Shown piece after piece: positions 13,505 through 26,968 of a stretch of 64,000 nucleotides of DNA; position 1 is the stretch's first letter, and every line of letters begins with the position of its first letter. The notes beneath the pieces were generated by a model that made no database searches, had not been told where the DNA came from, and saw nothing but the letters and a program-made list of their open reading frames with translations. Source of the DNA: Pteria penguin (lineage: Eukaryota > Mollusca > Bivalvia > Pterioida > Pteriidae). The DNA lies in contig CM068584.1 of the NCBI GenBank assembly GCA_035048485.1, positions 65,968,179-66,032,178 of the forward strand, given 5' to 3'. Made by a program: the position numbers and the translations under genes.

Positions 13505-14755
13505 TGACCATGGCGCTGTCTATATACACTGACGGTGATGGCAATGGTTCTTTATATATACAATGTCTATGATGACCATAGTGTGGTCTTTATACACTGA
13601 CGATGACGAGAACAGTTCTTTATATATACACTGTCTATGATGACGATGGTGCTGTCTCTATATAATGACAGTGATGACAATAGTTCTCTATATATACTCT
13701 GTTTATTATGACCATGGTGTTGCTATAAACACCCACCGACGGTGATGACAATAGTTCTCTGCATATACACTGTCTATAAATGCCACGGTATTGTCTGTAT
13801 ACACTGACGATGAACAGTTCGCTATATATACATTGTCTATGATGACCATGGTGTTGTCTATATACACTGACGGTAAGATTATAGTTCATACCATTGTGTT
13901 TTCTTCATTCAATACAGTATTGACAATAGTCCTCCCTATACACACTGTTTATGATGACCATGGTGTTGTCTACATACGCTGACGGTGATGAGAATAGTTT
14001 TCTATATATACACTGTCTATGATGACCATGGTGTTGTTTATATACACTTACAGTGATGAGAATAGTTCTCTATACATACACTCTCTACGCTGACTATAGT
14101 GTTCTCTATATACACCGACAGTGATAACGATAGGTCTCCGTAAATAGACTGTCTATGTTGACCGTAGTGTTGTCTATAAACACTGACAGTGAGGAGAACA
14201 GTTCTCTATACATACACACTCTATGATGAATATGGCGCTGTCTATATACACTGACGGTGATGACAATAGTTCTTTATATATACAATGTCTATGATGACCA
14301 TAGTGTGGTCTTTATACACTGACGATGACGAGAACAGTTCTTTATATATACACTGTCTATGATGACGATGGTGCTGTCTCTATATAATGACAGTGATGAC
14401 AATAGTTCTCTATATATACTCTGTTTATTATGACCATGGTGTTGCTATAAACACCCACCGACGGTGATGACAATAGTTCTCTGCATATACACTGTCTATA
14501 AATGCCACGGTATTGTCTGTATACACTGACGATGACGAGAACAGTTCGCTATATATACATTGTCTATGATGACCATGGTGTTGTCTATATACACTCACGG
14601 TAAGATCATAGTTCATACCATTGTGTTTTCTTTCTTCATTCAATACAGTATTGACAATAGCCCTCCCTATACACACAGTTTATGATGACCATGGTGTCTA
14701 CATACGCTGACAGTGATGAGAATAGTTTTCTATATATACACTGTCTATGATGACC
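13505..14755. repeat. ~725-bp tandem duplication within the satellite
   Basis: The segment from about 13,505 to 14,030 repeats at about 14,227-14,755 (offset 722 to 728 bp). Both copies share the distinctive strings ATGGCGCTGTCTATATACAC, GTGTGGTCTTTATACACTGA and AACACCCACCGACGG. A few small indels separate them, for example GACGAGA present only in the second copy near 14,532. Confidence 0.8.
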
Positions 14756-17700
14756 ATGGTGTTGTCTATATACACTGCCAGTGATCAGATTAGTTCTCTA
14801 TATATATACTGTCTATGATAACGATGGTGTTGTCTATATACACTGACAGTGACGACAATAGTTCTCTATATACATTGTCTATGCTGACTATCGTTTTGTA
14901 TATATAAATGTATACACTGACAGTGATGACGATAGTTCTCACTTTATAGACTGTCTATGATGACCATGGTATTGCTTATACACGCTGACAGTGATCAGAA
15001 TAGTTCCCCCTATATACACTGCCTACGATGACCATGGTATTGTCTATATACACTGACAGTGAGGACATCAGTTTTCCTTATATACACTGTCTATGTTCAC
15101 CATGGTGGTTTAAATATACACTGACAGAAATCACAATAATTCTGTATATATACACTGTCTATGATGACCATGGGGTTGTCTATATACACTGACACTGATG
15201 ACAATAATTATCTATAAATACACTGTCTATGTTGACCATGGTATTGTCTATATACACTGAAAGTGATAAAAATAATTCCCCAAAGATACACTGTGTATGA
15301 TGACCATGGTGTTGTCTGAATACACTAATATTAATGACAATAGTTCTCCCTATATCGAAAGTCTGTGATGACCATGGTGTCGTCTATATTCACTGACAAA
15401 GATAACAATAGTTCTCCCTATATCCACTGTGTATGATGACCATGATATTGTCTATATACACCGACAGTGATAACAATAATTCCCTAAAGATACACTGTCT
15501 ATGATAACCATGGTATTGTCTATATACATTGACAGTGATGACAATAGTTCTCTTTTTATTCACTGTATATTATGACCAGGGTGTTGTCTACATACACTGA
15601 TAGTGATGACAATGGATATTGAAGTATACACTCTCTATGTTGACCGTGGTGTTGTCTATATACACTTACAGTGATAAGAATACTTCCCCCTATATACACT
15701 GCCTATGATGACTATGGTATTGTCTATATACACTGACAGTGAGGGCAATACTTTTCCTTATATACACTGTCTATGTTGACCATGGTATTTTCTATACACA
15801 CTGACAGAAATGGCAATAGTTCTCTATATATACACTGTCTATGATGGCGATGGTGTTGTCTATATACACTGACGGTTATGAGAATAGTTCTCTATATATA
15901 CATTGTCTATGAGGACCATGGTGTTGTTTATATACACTGACACTGATGACAATAGTTCTCTATATATACACTGTCTATGATGACCATGGTATTGTCTATA
16001 TATACTGACAGTGATGACTAAAGCTCTCCCTATACAAACTGTCTATGATGACCATAATGTTGTCTGAATACACTTATATTAATGACAATAGTTCACCCTA
16101 TATCAAATGTCTGTGATGACCATGTTGTTGTCTATATAAATGGATGGTGATGACAATAGTTCTCCTTATATACACTGTCTATTATGATCATGGTATTGTC
16201 TATTTTCATTGACAAAGATAACAATAGTTCTCCCTATATCCACTGTTTATGATGACCATGGTGTTGTCTATATACATTGACAGTGATGACAATTGTTCTC
16301 TATATATGAACTGTCTATGCTGACTATCGTGTTGTTTATATATACTGACAGTGATGACGATATTTCTCGCAATATAAATTGTCTATCTTGACCATTGTGA
16401 TATCTATAAAGAAAGACAGCGATGAAAATAGTTCTCTATATATACACTGTCTAAGATGACCATGATGTTGTCTATATACACTGACAGCGATGACAATAGT
16501 TTTCTATATACACATTGTCTATAATGATAATGATGATAAGTATTTTCTATATACACTAACAGTTATGAGAATAGTTCTCCCTTTACACACCGTCTATGTT
16601 GACCATGCTATTGTCTGTATCCACTGACAGCGATGAAAATTCTTCTCCCTATATACACTGTCTATGATGACCATGGTGTTGTCTATATACACTGACAGTG
16701 ATGACTATATATCTCCCTATACAAACTGTCTATGATGACCAGGGTGTTGTCTGAATACACTAATATTAATGACAATAGTTCTCCATATATCCAACGTCTG
16801 AGATGACTATGGTGTTATCTATATACACTGACGGTAATGACAGTAATTCCCTCAATATACACCATATGATGACCATGGTGTCGTCTATATACACTGACAG
16901 TGATGACTATAATTCTCTCTATATTCACTGTCTATGATGACCATGGTGTTGTATATATACACTGACAGTGATGACAATAGTTCCCTCAATATACACTATC
17001 TATGATGACCATAGTATTGTCTCTATACACTGACAGTGATGACAATAGTTTTCTATATACTCACTGTCTATGATGACATTTTGTTCTTTCTATACACTGA
17101 CGGTTATGAGAATAGTTCTCCCTATACACACTGTCTATGATAACTATGCTGTTTTATAGATACCCTGACTAACGGTGATGAAAACAGTTCTTGAAAAATG
17201 CACTGTCAATGATAAGCATGGTGTTATCTATATGGTACTGTCTATGCACACTGACAGCGATAAGAATAGTTTCTCCTATATACACTGCCTATGCTGACTA
17301 TGGTATTGTCTATATACACTGACAGTGAGGACAATATTTCTCCTTATATGCACTGTCTATTTTTACCATGGTGTTTTCTATATACACTGACAGAAATCAC
17401 AATAGTTCTCTATATATACACTGTCTATGATGACCATGGTGCTTTCTATATACACTGACGGTTATGAAAGTAGTTCTCTATATATACACTGTCTATGATG
17501 ACCATGGGGTTGTCTATATACACTGACACTGATGACAAGAATTCTCTATATATACACTGTATATGTTGACCATGGTATTGTCTATATACACTGACAGTGA
17601 TGACTATATCTCTCCCTATACAAACTGTCTATGATGACCATAATGTTGTCTGAATACACTAACATTAATGACAATAGTTCTCTCTATATCCAACGTCTGT

Positions 17701-18514
17701 GATGACCATAGTGTTGTCTATATTCATTGACAAAGATAACAATAGTTTTTCCTATATCCACTGTGTATGATGACCATGGTATTGTCTTTATACACTGACA
17801 GTGATGTCAATAATTCCCTAAAGATACACTGTCTATGATGACCATGGTATTGTCTATATACACTGACAGGGATGACAATAGTTATCTATTTATTCACTGT
17901 ATATAATGACCAAGGGCGTTGTCTACATACACTGATAGTGATGACAATGGATATTGAAGTATACACTCTCTATGTTGACCGTGGTGTTGTCTATATACAC
18001 TGACAGTGCTAAGAATACTTCCCCCTACATACTCTGTCTATGATGATCATGGTATTGTCTATATACGCTGACAGTAAGGGCAACACTTTTCTGTCTATGT
18101 TGACCGTGGTGTTTTCTATACACACTGACAAAAATGACAATAGTTCTCTATATATATACTGTCTATGATGAGCATGGTGTTGTTTATATATACTGACGGT
18201 TATGAGAATAGTTCTCTATATATACACTGTCTATGATGACCATGGTGTTGTCTGAATACACTAATATTAATGACAATAGTTCTCCCTATATCAAACGTCT
18301 GTGATGACCATGCTGTTGTCTATATAAAAGGATGGTGATGACAATAGTTCTCCTTATATACACTGTCTATTATGATCATGGTATTGTGTATTTTCATTGA
18401 CAAAGATAACAATAGTTTTCCTTATATACAGTGTCTATGATGACAATTCTGTTGTCTATATACACTGACAGTGATGACAATTGTTCTCTATATATGAACT
18501 GTCTATGCTGACTA

Positions 18515-19530
18515 TCGTGATGTCTATATAAACTGACAGTGATGGCGATATTTTTCGCTAAATAGATTGTATTTGATGACCATAGTATTGTCTATATACA
18601 CTGACAGTGATAGGAATAGTTCCCCCTACATACACTGCCTATGATGAACATTCTTTTTTCTGTATACACTGACAGTGAGGGCAATAGTTTTCCTTATATA
18701 CACTGTCTATGTTTACCATGGTGTTTTCTATATACACTGACAGAAATTACAATAGTTCTCTATATATACACTGTCTATGATGACCATGGTGTTGTCTATA
18801 TACACTGATGGTTATGAGAATAGTTCTCTATATATACATTGTCTATGATGATCATGGTGTTGACAATGATGACTATAGCTCTCCCTATGCAAACTGTCTT
18901 TGATGACCAGATTGCCGTATAGATACACACTGTCTATGACGACCATGGTGTTATCTTCATTCAATGACAGTGATAACAAGAGTTCTCCCTACACACACTG
19001 TCTATGATGACCATGGTGTTGTTTTCATTCAATGACAATGATGAGAGTAGGTCTCCTTAAACACACTGTCTATGATGACGATGGTGTTGTTTATATGCAT
19101 TGACGGTTATGAGAAGAGTTCTCTATATATACACTGTCTATGATGACCATGGTGTTGTTTATATACACTGACACTGATGACAATAGTTCTCTATATATAC
19201 ACTGTCTATGATGACCATGGTATTGTCTATATACACTGACAGTGATGACTAAAGCTCTCCCTTTACAAACTGTCTATGATGACCATGGTGTTGTCTGAAT
19301 ACACTAATTTTAATGACAATAGTTCTCCCTATATCAAACGTCTGTGATGACCATGCTGTTGTCTATATAAAAGGATGGCGATGACAATAGTTCTCCTTAT
19401 ATACACTGTCTATTACGATCATGGTATTGTCTATTTTCATTGACAAAGATAACAATAGTTTTCCCTATATACACTGTCTATGATGACCATAGTATTGTCT
19501 ATATACACTGAAAATGAAACCAATAATTCC
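18515..19530. repeat. Older copy of the 1.53-kb satellite segment
   Basis: This shares long runs with 23,040-24,110 and 24,580-25,640, for example GTGATGGCGATATTTTTCGC and the CCAGATTGCCGTATAGATAC junction. It is more diverged and lacks one satellite unit near 18,860. It looks like an earlier amplification of the segment that was later duplicated again at 22.65-25.71 kb. Confidence 0.65.
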
Positions 19531-20299
19531 CTCAATATATACTATCTATGATGACCATGGTGTTGTCTCTATACACTGAGAGTTATGACAATAGTTCTCT
19601 CTATATTCAGTGTCTATAATGGCCATGGTGTTGTCTACATACACTGACAGTAATAACTTTAGTTCTCGCTATACACACTGTCTATGATGACCATGGTGTT
19701 GTCTTTATACACTGACAGTGATGACAATAGCTCGAACTATACACACTGTCTATGATGACCATGGTGTTGTCTATATACACTGACAGTGATGGCTATAATT
19801 CTCTCTATACACACTGTCTATAATGACCATGGTGTTGTCTACATACACTGACAGTAATGATTATAGTTCTCGCTATACACACTGTCAATGATGACCATGG
19901 TGTTTTCTATATACACTGACAGTAATGATTATATTTCTCGCTATACACACTGTCTATGATGACCATGGTGTTTTCTATATACACTGACAGTAATGATTAT
20001 AGTTCTCGCTATACACACTGTCTATGATGACCATGGTGTTGTCTACATACACTGACAGTAACGACTATAGTTCACGCTATACACAATGTCTATGACACTG
20101 TGATGACAATGGGTATCCATGTATACACTCTCTATGTTGACCATGCTGTTGTGTATATACACTGACAGTGATGACTATAGTTCTCTACATTTACACTATC
20201 TATGATGTCCATGGTGTTGTCTATATACACTGACGGTGAGACCATAGTTCTCCCTATATACATGCTTATACATGTACTTATTACACTGTCAGTTATCTA

Positions 20300-20470
20300 G
20301 GGGCAGGCTTGGTGTAGTGGTTAAGCGCTTGGCCTGCGACGCCGACGATCCGGGTTCGATTCCCGGATTGGGCCACTATGTTTAATAGGTTAGATACCTC
20401 CTGCTTCCATGTCTCGATATAACTGAAAGATTCTTGAAGGCGACGTGAAACAGCAATCAACTAACGAACT
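20300..20470 (+). mobile_element. tRNA-derived SINE inside the satellite, copy 2
   Basis: This is the best-preserved copy, with the A-box-like TGGTGTAGTGGTTAAGCGCT, the B box GGGTTCGATTCC, and a body ending GTGAAACAGCAATCAACTAA. It is flanked on the left by CTTATACATGTACTTATTAC. The right flank is reduced to ATGTCTATTACACTGTTAGT. It sits about 0.49 kb before the marker at 20,788. Confidence 0.88.
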
Positions 20471-20787
20471 GTATATATATATGTCTATTACACTGTTAGT
20501 GATGTACATGGTTCTACATATATACACTTTCATTGATGAGAATGGTTCTGCATCTTTACCTTGTAAGTGATGACCATGATGTTGTCTATATATACCACTG
20601 TCTGTGATGAATATGGAGAGGTCTATATACACTGTCTGTTATGACCATGGTGTTGTCTATATTCGCTGTCATTGATGATCATGGTGTTGTTTTGTATGAA
20701 CACTGTTTCTGACGACCGTGATGTTGTCTATAGTCAATGTTTGTGATGAGTATGGAGTTGTCTAATAATGACAATATCTGTAGAAAA

Positions 20788-20835
20788 GCTGGGTATAATG
20801 TGGAACAAGCTTTACGAGAACTACGAGGGTCATAA
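20788..20835. repeat. Higher-order marker segment, copy 3
   Basis: This is the same marker (GCTGGGTATAATGTGGAACA) with a TTTACGAGAACTACGAGGGT end. Satellite with TTCTTCATTCAA variants follows, as it does after copies 1 and 2. Confidence 0.8.
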
Positions 20836-22240
20836 TAATGACCATGGTGTTTTCTTCATTCAACACAGTGATGACAATAGTCCTCCCTATACACAGTGTC
20901 TATGATGACCATGGTGTTGTCGTCATTCAATGACAGTTATGACTATAGTTTTCCCTATACACACTGTCTATGATAACCATGGTGTTGTCTTCATTCAATG
21001 ACAGTGATGACAATAGTTCTCCCTATACACACTGTCTATGATGACTATGGCGTTGTCTATATACACTGACAGTGATGACAATAGTTCTCTATATATACAA
21101 TGTCTATGCTGAGTATCGTTTTTTTTCTATATACACTGACGGTGTTGACGATAGTTCTCCCTACATAGATTGTCTATTTTGACCATGGTGATGTGTATAA
21201 ACAAAGACAGTGATGAAAATAGTTCTCTATATATACACTGCCTATGATGAACATCGTGTTGTCTATATACACTAACAGCGATGAAAATACTTCACTATAT
21301 ATACACTGTCTAAGATGAACATGATGTTGTCGATATACACTGACAGCTGTGACAATACATTTCTATATACACACTGTCTACGATGACTGTAGTATTTTCT
21401 ATGTACACTGACGGTTATGTGAATAGTTCTCGCTATACACACTGACTATGATGACCATGCTATTGTCTATATCCACCGACAGCGATGAAAATTGTTGTTC
21501 CTATATACACTGTCTATGAAGACCATGGTGTTGTCTGAATACACAAATATTAATGACAATTGTTCTCCTTATATCCAACGTCTGGGATGACTATGGTGTT
21601 ATCTATATGCACTGACGGTGATGACAATAGTTGTTCTATTTACACTTTCTATCATGATCATGGAATTCTCTATATTCACTGAGAAAGATAACAATAGTTC
21701 TCCCTATATACACACTGTCTATGATGACCATGGTGTTGTCTATATACACTGATGGTGATGACAATAGATCTCTCTATATTCACTGTCTATAATGACCATA
21801 GAGTTGTCTACATAGTGATGCCAATAGGTCTCCTTGTATATACTGAGAGTAATGATTATATTTCTCGCTATACACACTGTCTATGATGACCATGGTGTTG
21901 TCTACATACACTGACAGTAATGACTATATTTCTCGCTATACACACTGTCTATGATGACCATAGAGTTGTCTACATAGTGATGACAATAGGTCTCCATGTA
22001 TATACCGTCTGTGTTGACCATCGTGTTGTCTATTTACACTGACAGTGATGACAATAGTTCTCAACATATACACTATCTATGATGACCATAGTATTGTCTA
22101 TATACACTGACAGTGATGACAATACTTCTGTATTCACTGTCTATGATGACCATGGTGTTGTTTATATACACTGACGATGAGACCATAGTATTCCAAATAT
22201 ACATGCTTATACATGTACATATTACACTGTTAGTTATCTA

Positions 22241-22314
22241 GGGGCAGGCTTGATGTCGCGAGATAACTGAAAAATTGCTGAAAGCGACATTAAACACCAA
22301 TCAACTAAGCAACT
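22241..22314 (+). mobile_element. Internally deleted SINE copy in the satellite
   Basis: The first bases GGGGCAGGCTTG join directly to ATGTCGCGAGATAACTG and the ACATTAAACACCAATCAACT end. Most of the tRNA-like head, including the B box, is therefore missing. Flanks are the same TTATACATGTACATATTACA and TTATACATGTACCTATTACA sequences. Confidence 0.8.
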
Positions 22315-22650
22315 CTATATATATATGTTTATACATGTACCTATTACACTGTTAGTGATGTACATGGTTCTACATATATACATTTTCAATAATGAGAATA
22401 GTTTTGCCTCGTTATATTGTACATGTATGTGATTACTATGATGTTGTCTATATACATTACTGTCAGTGATGATCATGGAGTGGTCTATATACACTGACTG
22501 TTTTGAGTATGGTTTAGTCTATATACACTGACAGTGATGACAATAGCTCTCTATTTATACACTGTCTATGCTGACTATCGTGTTGTCCACAAACACTGAC
22601 AGTAATGACGATAGTAGCTCCCGATATAGACTGTCTATGATGACCATGAT

Positions 22651-24182
22651 GTGGTCTATATACACTGACGGTGATGAGAATAGTTCTCTATATAGACACT
22701 GTCTATGATGATCATGATGTGGTCTATATACACTAACGGTGATGAGAATAGTTATCTTTTTATACACTGTCTATGACAACCATGTTGTTGTCTATATACA
22801 CTTACAGTGATGACAATAGTTCTAACTATACACACTGTCTATGATGACCATCGTGTTGTCTTTATACACTGACAGTGATGACAATAGCTCGAACTATACA
22901 CACTGTCTATGATGACCATGGTGTTGTCTATATACACTGACAGTAATAAAAATAGTTTTCTATACATACACTGTCTATGATGACCAGGGTGTAGTCTATA
23001 TACACTGATAGTGATGACAATAGTTCTCTATTTATACACTGTCTATGCTGACTATCGTGATGTCTATACACACTGACAGTGATGGCGATATTTTTCGCTA
23101 TATAGATTGTATTTGATGACCATAGTATTGTCTATATACACTGACAGTGATAGGAATAGTTCCACCTACATACACTGCCTATGATGAACATTCTGTTTTC
23201 TATATACACTGACAGTGAGGGCAATAGTTTTCCTTATATACACTGTCTATGTTTACCATGGTAATTTCTATATACACTGACAGAAATCACAATAGTTCTC
23301 TATATATACACTGTCTATGATGACCATGGTGTTGTCTATATACACTGATGGTTATGAGAATAGTTCTCTATATATACACTGTCTATGATGATCATGGTGT
23401 TGTCTATATACACTAACACTGATGACAATAGTTCTCTATATAAACACTGTCTATGTTGACCATGGTATTGTCTATATACACTGACAATGATGACTATAGC
23501 TCTCCCTATGCAAACTATCTTTGATGACCAGATTGCCGTATAGATACACACTGTCTATGATGACCATGGTGTTATCTTCATTCAATGACAGTGATAACAA
23601 GAGTTCTCCCTACAAACACTGTCTATGATGACCATGGTGTTGTTTTCATTCAATAACAATGATGCGAGTAGGTCTCCTTAAACACACTGTCTATGATGAC
23701 GATGGTGTTGTTTATATGCATTGACGGTTATGAGAATAGTTCTCTATATATACACTGTCTATGATGACCATGGTGTTGTTTATATACACTGACACTGATG
23801 ACAATAGTTCTCTATATATACACTGTCTATGGTGACCATGGTATTGTCTATATACACTGACAGTGATGACTAAAGCTCTCCCTTTACAAACTGTCTATGA
23901 TGACCATGGTGTTGTCTGAATACACTAATATTAATGACAATAGTTCTCCCTATATCAAACGTCTGTGATGACCATGCTGTTGTCTATATAAAAGGATGGC
24001 GATGACAATAGTTCTCCTTATATACACTGTCTATTATGATCATGGTATTGTCTATTTTCATTGACAAAGATAACAGCAGTTCTCCCTATATACACTGTCT
24101 ATGATGATCATAGTATTGTCTATATACACTGACAATGATAACAATAATTCCCTCAATATACACTATCTATGATGACCATGGT
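22651..24182. repeat. 1.53-kb tandem duplication, copy 1
   Basis: From GTGGTCTATATACACTGACG onward the sequence is nearly identical to 24,183-25,712. The offset is 1532 bp at the left and 1530 bp after a 2-bp TA difference near 23,305/24,835. The two copies even yield identical spurious 71-residue ORFs (23,336-23,551 and 24,866-25,081). Confidence 0.93.
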
Positions 24183-25712
24183 GTGGTCTATATACACTGA
24201 CGGTGATGAGAATAGTTCTCTATATAGACACTGTCTATGATGATCATGATGTGGTCTATATACACTAACGGTGATGAGAATAGTTATCTTTTTATACACT
24301 GTCTATGACAACCATGTTGTTGTCTATATACACTTACAGTGATGACAATAGTTCTAACTATACACACTGTCTATGATGACCATCGTGTTGTCTTTATACA
24401 CTGACAGTGATGACAATAGCTCGAACTATACACACTGTCTATGATGACCATGGTGTTGTCTATATACACTGACAGTAATAAAAATAGTTTTCTATACATA
24501 CACTGTCTATGATGACCAGGGTGTAGTCTATATACACTGATAGTGATGACAATAGTTCTCTATTTATACACTGTCTATGCTGACTATCGTGATGTCTATA
24601 CACACTGACAGTGATGGCGATATTTTTCGCTATATAGATTGTATTTGATGACCATAGTATTGTCTATATACACTGACAGTGATAGGAATAGTTCCACCTA
24701 CATACACTGCCTATGATGAACATTCTGTTTTCTATATACACTGACAGTGAGGGCAATAGTTTTCCTTATATACACTGTCTATGTTTACCATGGTAATTTC
24801 TATATACACTGACAGAAATCACAATAGTTCTCTATATACACTGTCTATGATGACCATGGTGTTGTCTATATACACTGATGGTTATGAGAATAGTTCTCTA
24901 TATATACACTGTCTATGATGATCATGGTGTTGTCTATATACACTAACACTGATGACAATAGTTCTCTATATAAACACTGTCTATGTTGACCATGGTATTG
25001 TCTATATACACTGACAATGATGACTATAGCTCTCCCTATGCAAACTATCTTTGATGACCAGATTGCCGTATAGATACACACTGTCTATGATGACCATGGT
25101 GTTATCTTCATTCAATGACAGTGATAACAAGAGTTCTCCCTACAAACACTGTCTATGATGACCATGGTGTTGTTTTCATTCAATAACAATGATGCGAGTA
25201 GGTCTCCTTAAACACACTGTCTATGATGACGATGGTGTTGTTTATATGCATTGACGGTTATGAGAATAGTTCTCTATATATACACTGTCTATGATGACCA
25301 TGGTGTTGTTTATATACACTGACACTGATGACAATAGTTCTCTATATATACACTGTCTATGGTGACCATGGTATTGTCTATATACACTGACAGTGATGAC
25401 TAAAGCTCTCCCTTTACAAACTGTCTATGATGACCATGGTGTTGTCTGAATACACTAATATTAATGACAATAGTTCTCCCTATATCAAACGTCTGTGATG
25501 ACCATGCTGTTGTCTATATAAAAGGATGGCGATGACAATAGTTCTCCTTATATACACTGTCTATTATGATCATGGTATTGTCTATTTTCATTGACAAAGA
25601 TAACAGCAGTTCTCCCTATATACACTGTCTATGATGATCATAGTATTGTCTATATACACTGACAATGATAACAATAATTCCCTCAATATACACTATCTAT
25701 GATGACCATGGT
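24183..25712. repeat. 1.53-kb tandem duplication, copy 2
   Basis: This is a near-perfect direct copy of the preceding 1.53 kb. It ends where the CAATATACACTATCTATGAT motif of copy 1 recurs. The high identity compared with the neighbouring satellite means either a very recent unequal exchange or an assembly duplication. Confidence 0.93.
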
Positions 25713-26440
25713 GTTGTCTCTATTCACTGACAGTGATGGCAATAGTTCTCTCTATATTCACTGTCTATAATGGCCATGGTGTTGTCTACATACACTGACA
25801 GTAATCACTATAGTTCTCGCTATACACACTGTCTATGATTACCATGGTGTTGTCTATATACACTGACAGTAATGATTATAGTTCACGCTATACACACTGT
25901 CTATGATGACCATGGTGTTGTATCTATACACTGACAGTGATGGCTATAATTCTCTCTATACACACTGTCTATAATGACCATGGTGTTGTCTACATACACT
26001 GACAGTAATGATTATAGTTCTCGCTATACACACTATGATGACCATGGTGTTTTCTACATACACTGACAGTAATGATTATATTTCTCGCTATACACACTGT
26101 CTATGATGACCATGGTGTTGTCTACATACACTGACAGTAATGATTATAGTTCTCGCTATACACACTGTCTATGATGACCATGGTTTTGTCTACATACACT
26201 GACAGTAACGACTATAGTTCTCGCTATACACACTGTCTATAACACTGTGATGACAATGGGTATCCATGTATACACTTTCTATGTTGACCATGCTGTTGTG
26301 TATATACACTGACAGTGATGACTATAGTTCTCCACATTATCTATGATGTCCATGGTGTTGTCTCTATACACTGACGGTGAGACCATAGTTCTCCCTATAT
26401 ACATGCTTATACATGTACCTATTACACCGTCAGTTATCTA

Positions 26441-26611
26441 GGGGCAGGCTTGGTGTAGTGGTTAAGCGCTAGGCCTACGACGCCGACGATCCGGGTTCGA
26501 TTCCCGGATTGGGCCACTATGTTAAATAGGTTAGATAACTCCTGCTTCCATGTCTCGATATAACTGAAAGATTCTTGAAGGCGAAGTGAAACAGCAATCA
26601 ACTAACGAACT
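26441..26611 (+). mobile_element. tRNA-derived SINE inside the satellite, copy 3
   Basis: This is nearly the same as the copy at 20,300 and includes the same right-flank abbreviation (ATGTCTATTACACTGTTAGT). That indicates the two were copied together as part of the higher-order repeat and are not independent insertions. The head is TTGGTGTAGTGGTTAAGCGC and the B box is GGGTTCGATTCC. Confidence 0.88.
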
Positions 26612-26926
26612 GTATATATATGTCTATTACACTGTTAGTGATGTACATGGTTCTACATATATACACTTTCATTGATGAGAATGGTTCTGCATCTTTACCG
26701 TGTAAGTGATGACCATGATGTTGTCTATATATACCACTGTCTGTGATGATCATGGAGTGGTCTATATAAACTGTCTGTTTTGAACATGGTGTAGTCTATA
26801 TTCGCTGTCATTGATGCCCATGGTGTTGTTTTGTATGAACACTGTTTGTGACGAGCGTGATGTTGTCTATATTCAATGTTTGTGATGACTATGGCGTTGT
26901 CTAATAATCACGATATCTGTAGAAAC

Positions 26927-26968
26927 GCTGCGTACAATTTGGAACAAGCTTTTCGAGAACTACGAGGA
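26927..26968. repeat. Higher-order marker, copy 4, at the array edge
   Basis: The marker GCTGCGTACAATTTGGAACA continues to GAGAACTACGAGG and then stops. Unrelated sequence (AATGGCACGAGAACGAAGCG) follows and no satellite returns. The array therefore ends exactly inside the marker segment. Confidence 0.75.

Larger units (their letters stand above)
6290..26968. repeat. ~20.7-kb satellite array, 68-bp unit (2 x 34 bp)
   Basis: Roughly 300 tandem copies of a 68-bp unit fill this stretch. Half-unit A contains TATACACTGACAGTGATGAC and half-unit B contains TATACACTGTCTATGATGAC. These agree at 17 of 20 aligned positions, so the unit is an old dimer of a 34-bp monomer. CACTG-A-CAGTG in half A and ACCATGGT at the half B/A junction are short palindromes. 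Variants with TTCATTCAATGACAG, GTCTGAATACACTAATATTA or TCGCTATACACACTG recur in blocks, which shows higher-order organisation. Since 68 is not a multiple of 3, the many 60-84-residue minus-strand ORFs rich in YIENYCHH and HHGHHRQ are repeat artefacts. Confidence 0.97.

Noticed and set aside
20300..20375. Genuine tRNA genes at the A/B-box sites in the satellite and elsewhere
   Set aside because: The heads lack a paired acceptor stem and are joined to a shared SINE body and AT-rich tail. They recur as dispersed copies.
6290..26968. Two dozen 60-84-residue ORFs, mostly minus strand, in the satellite
   Set aside because: They follow the 68-bp repeat (three units make 204 bp, so frames recur), have near-identical Tyr/Ile/His-rich peptides and no gene-like start, splice or domain features.
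6290..26968. CRISPR-like array
   Set aside because: Repeats are contiguous and diverged with no unique spacers of regular length, and the DNA is plainly eukaryotic.
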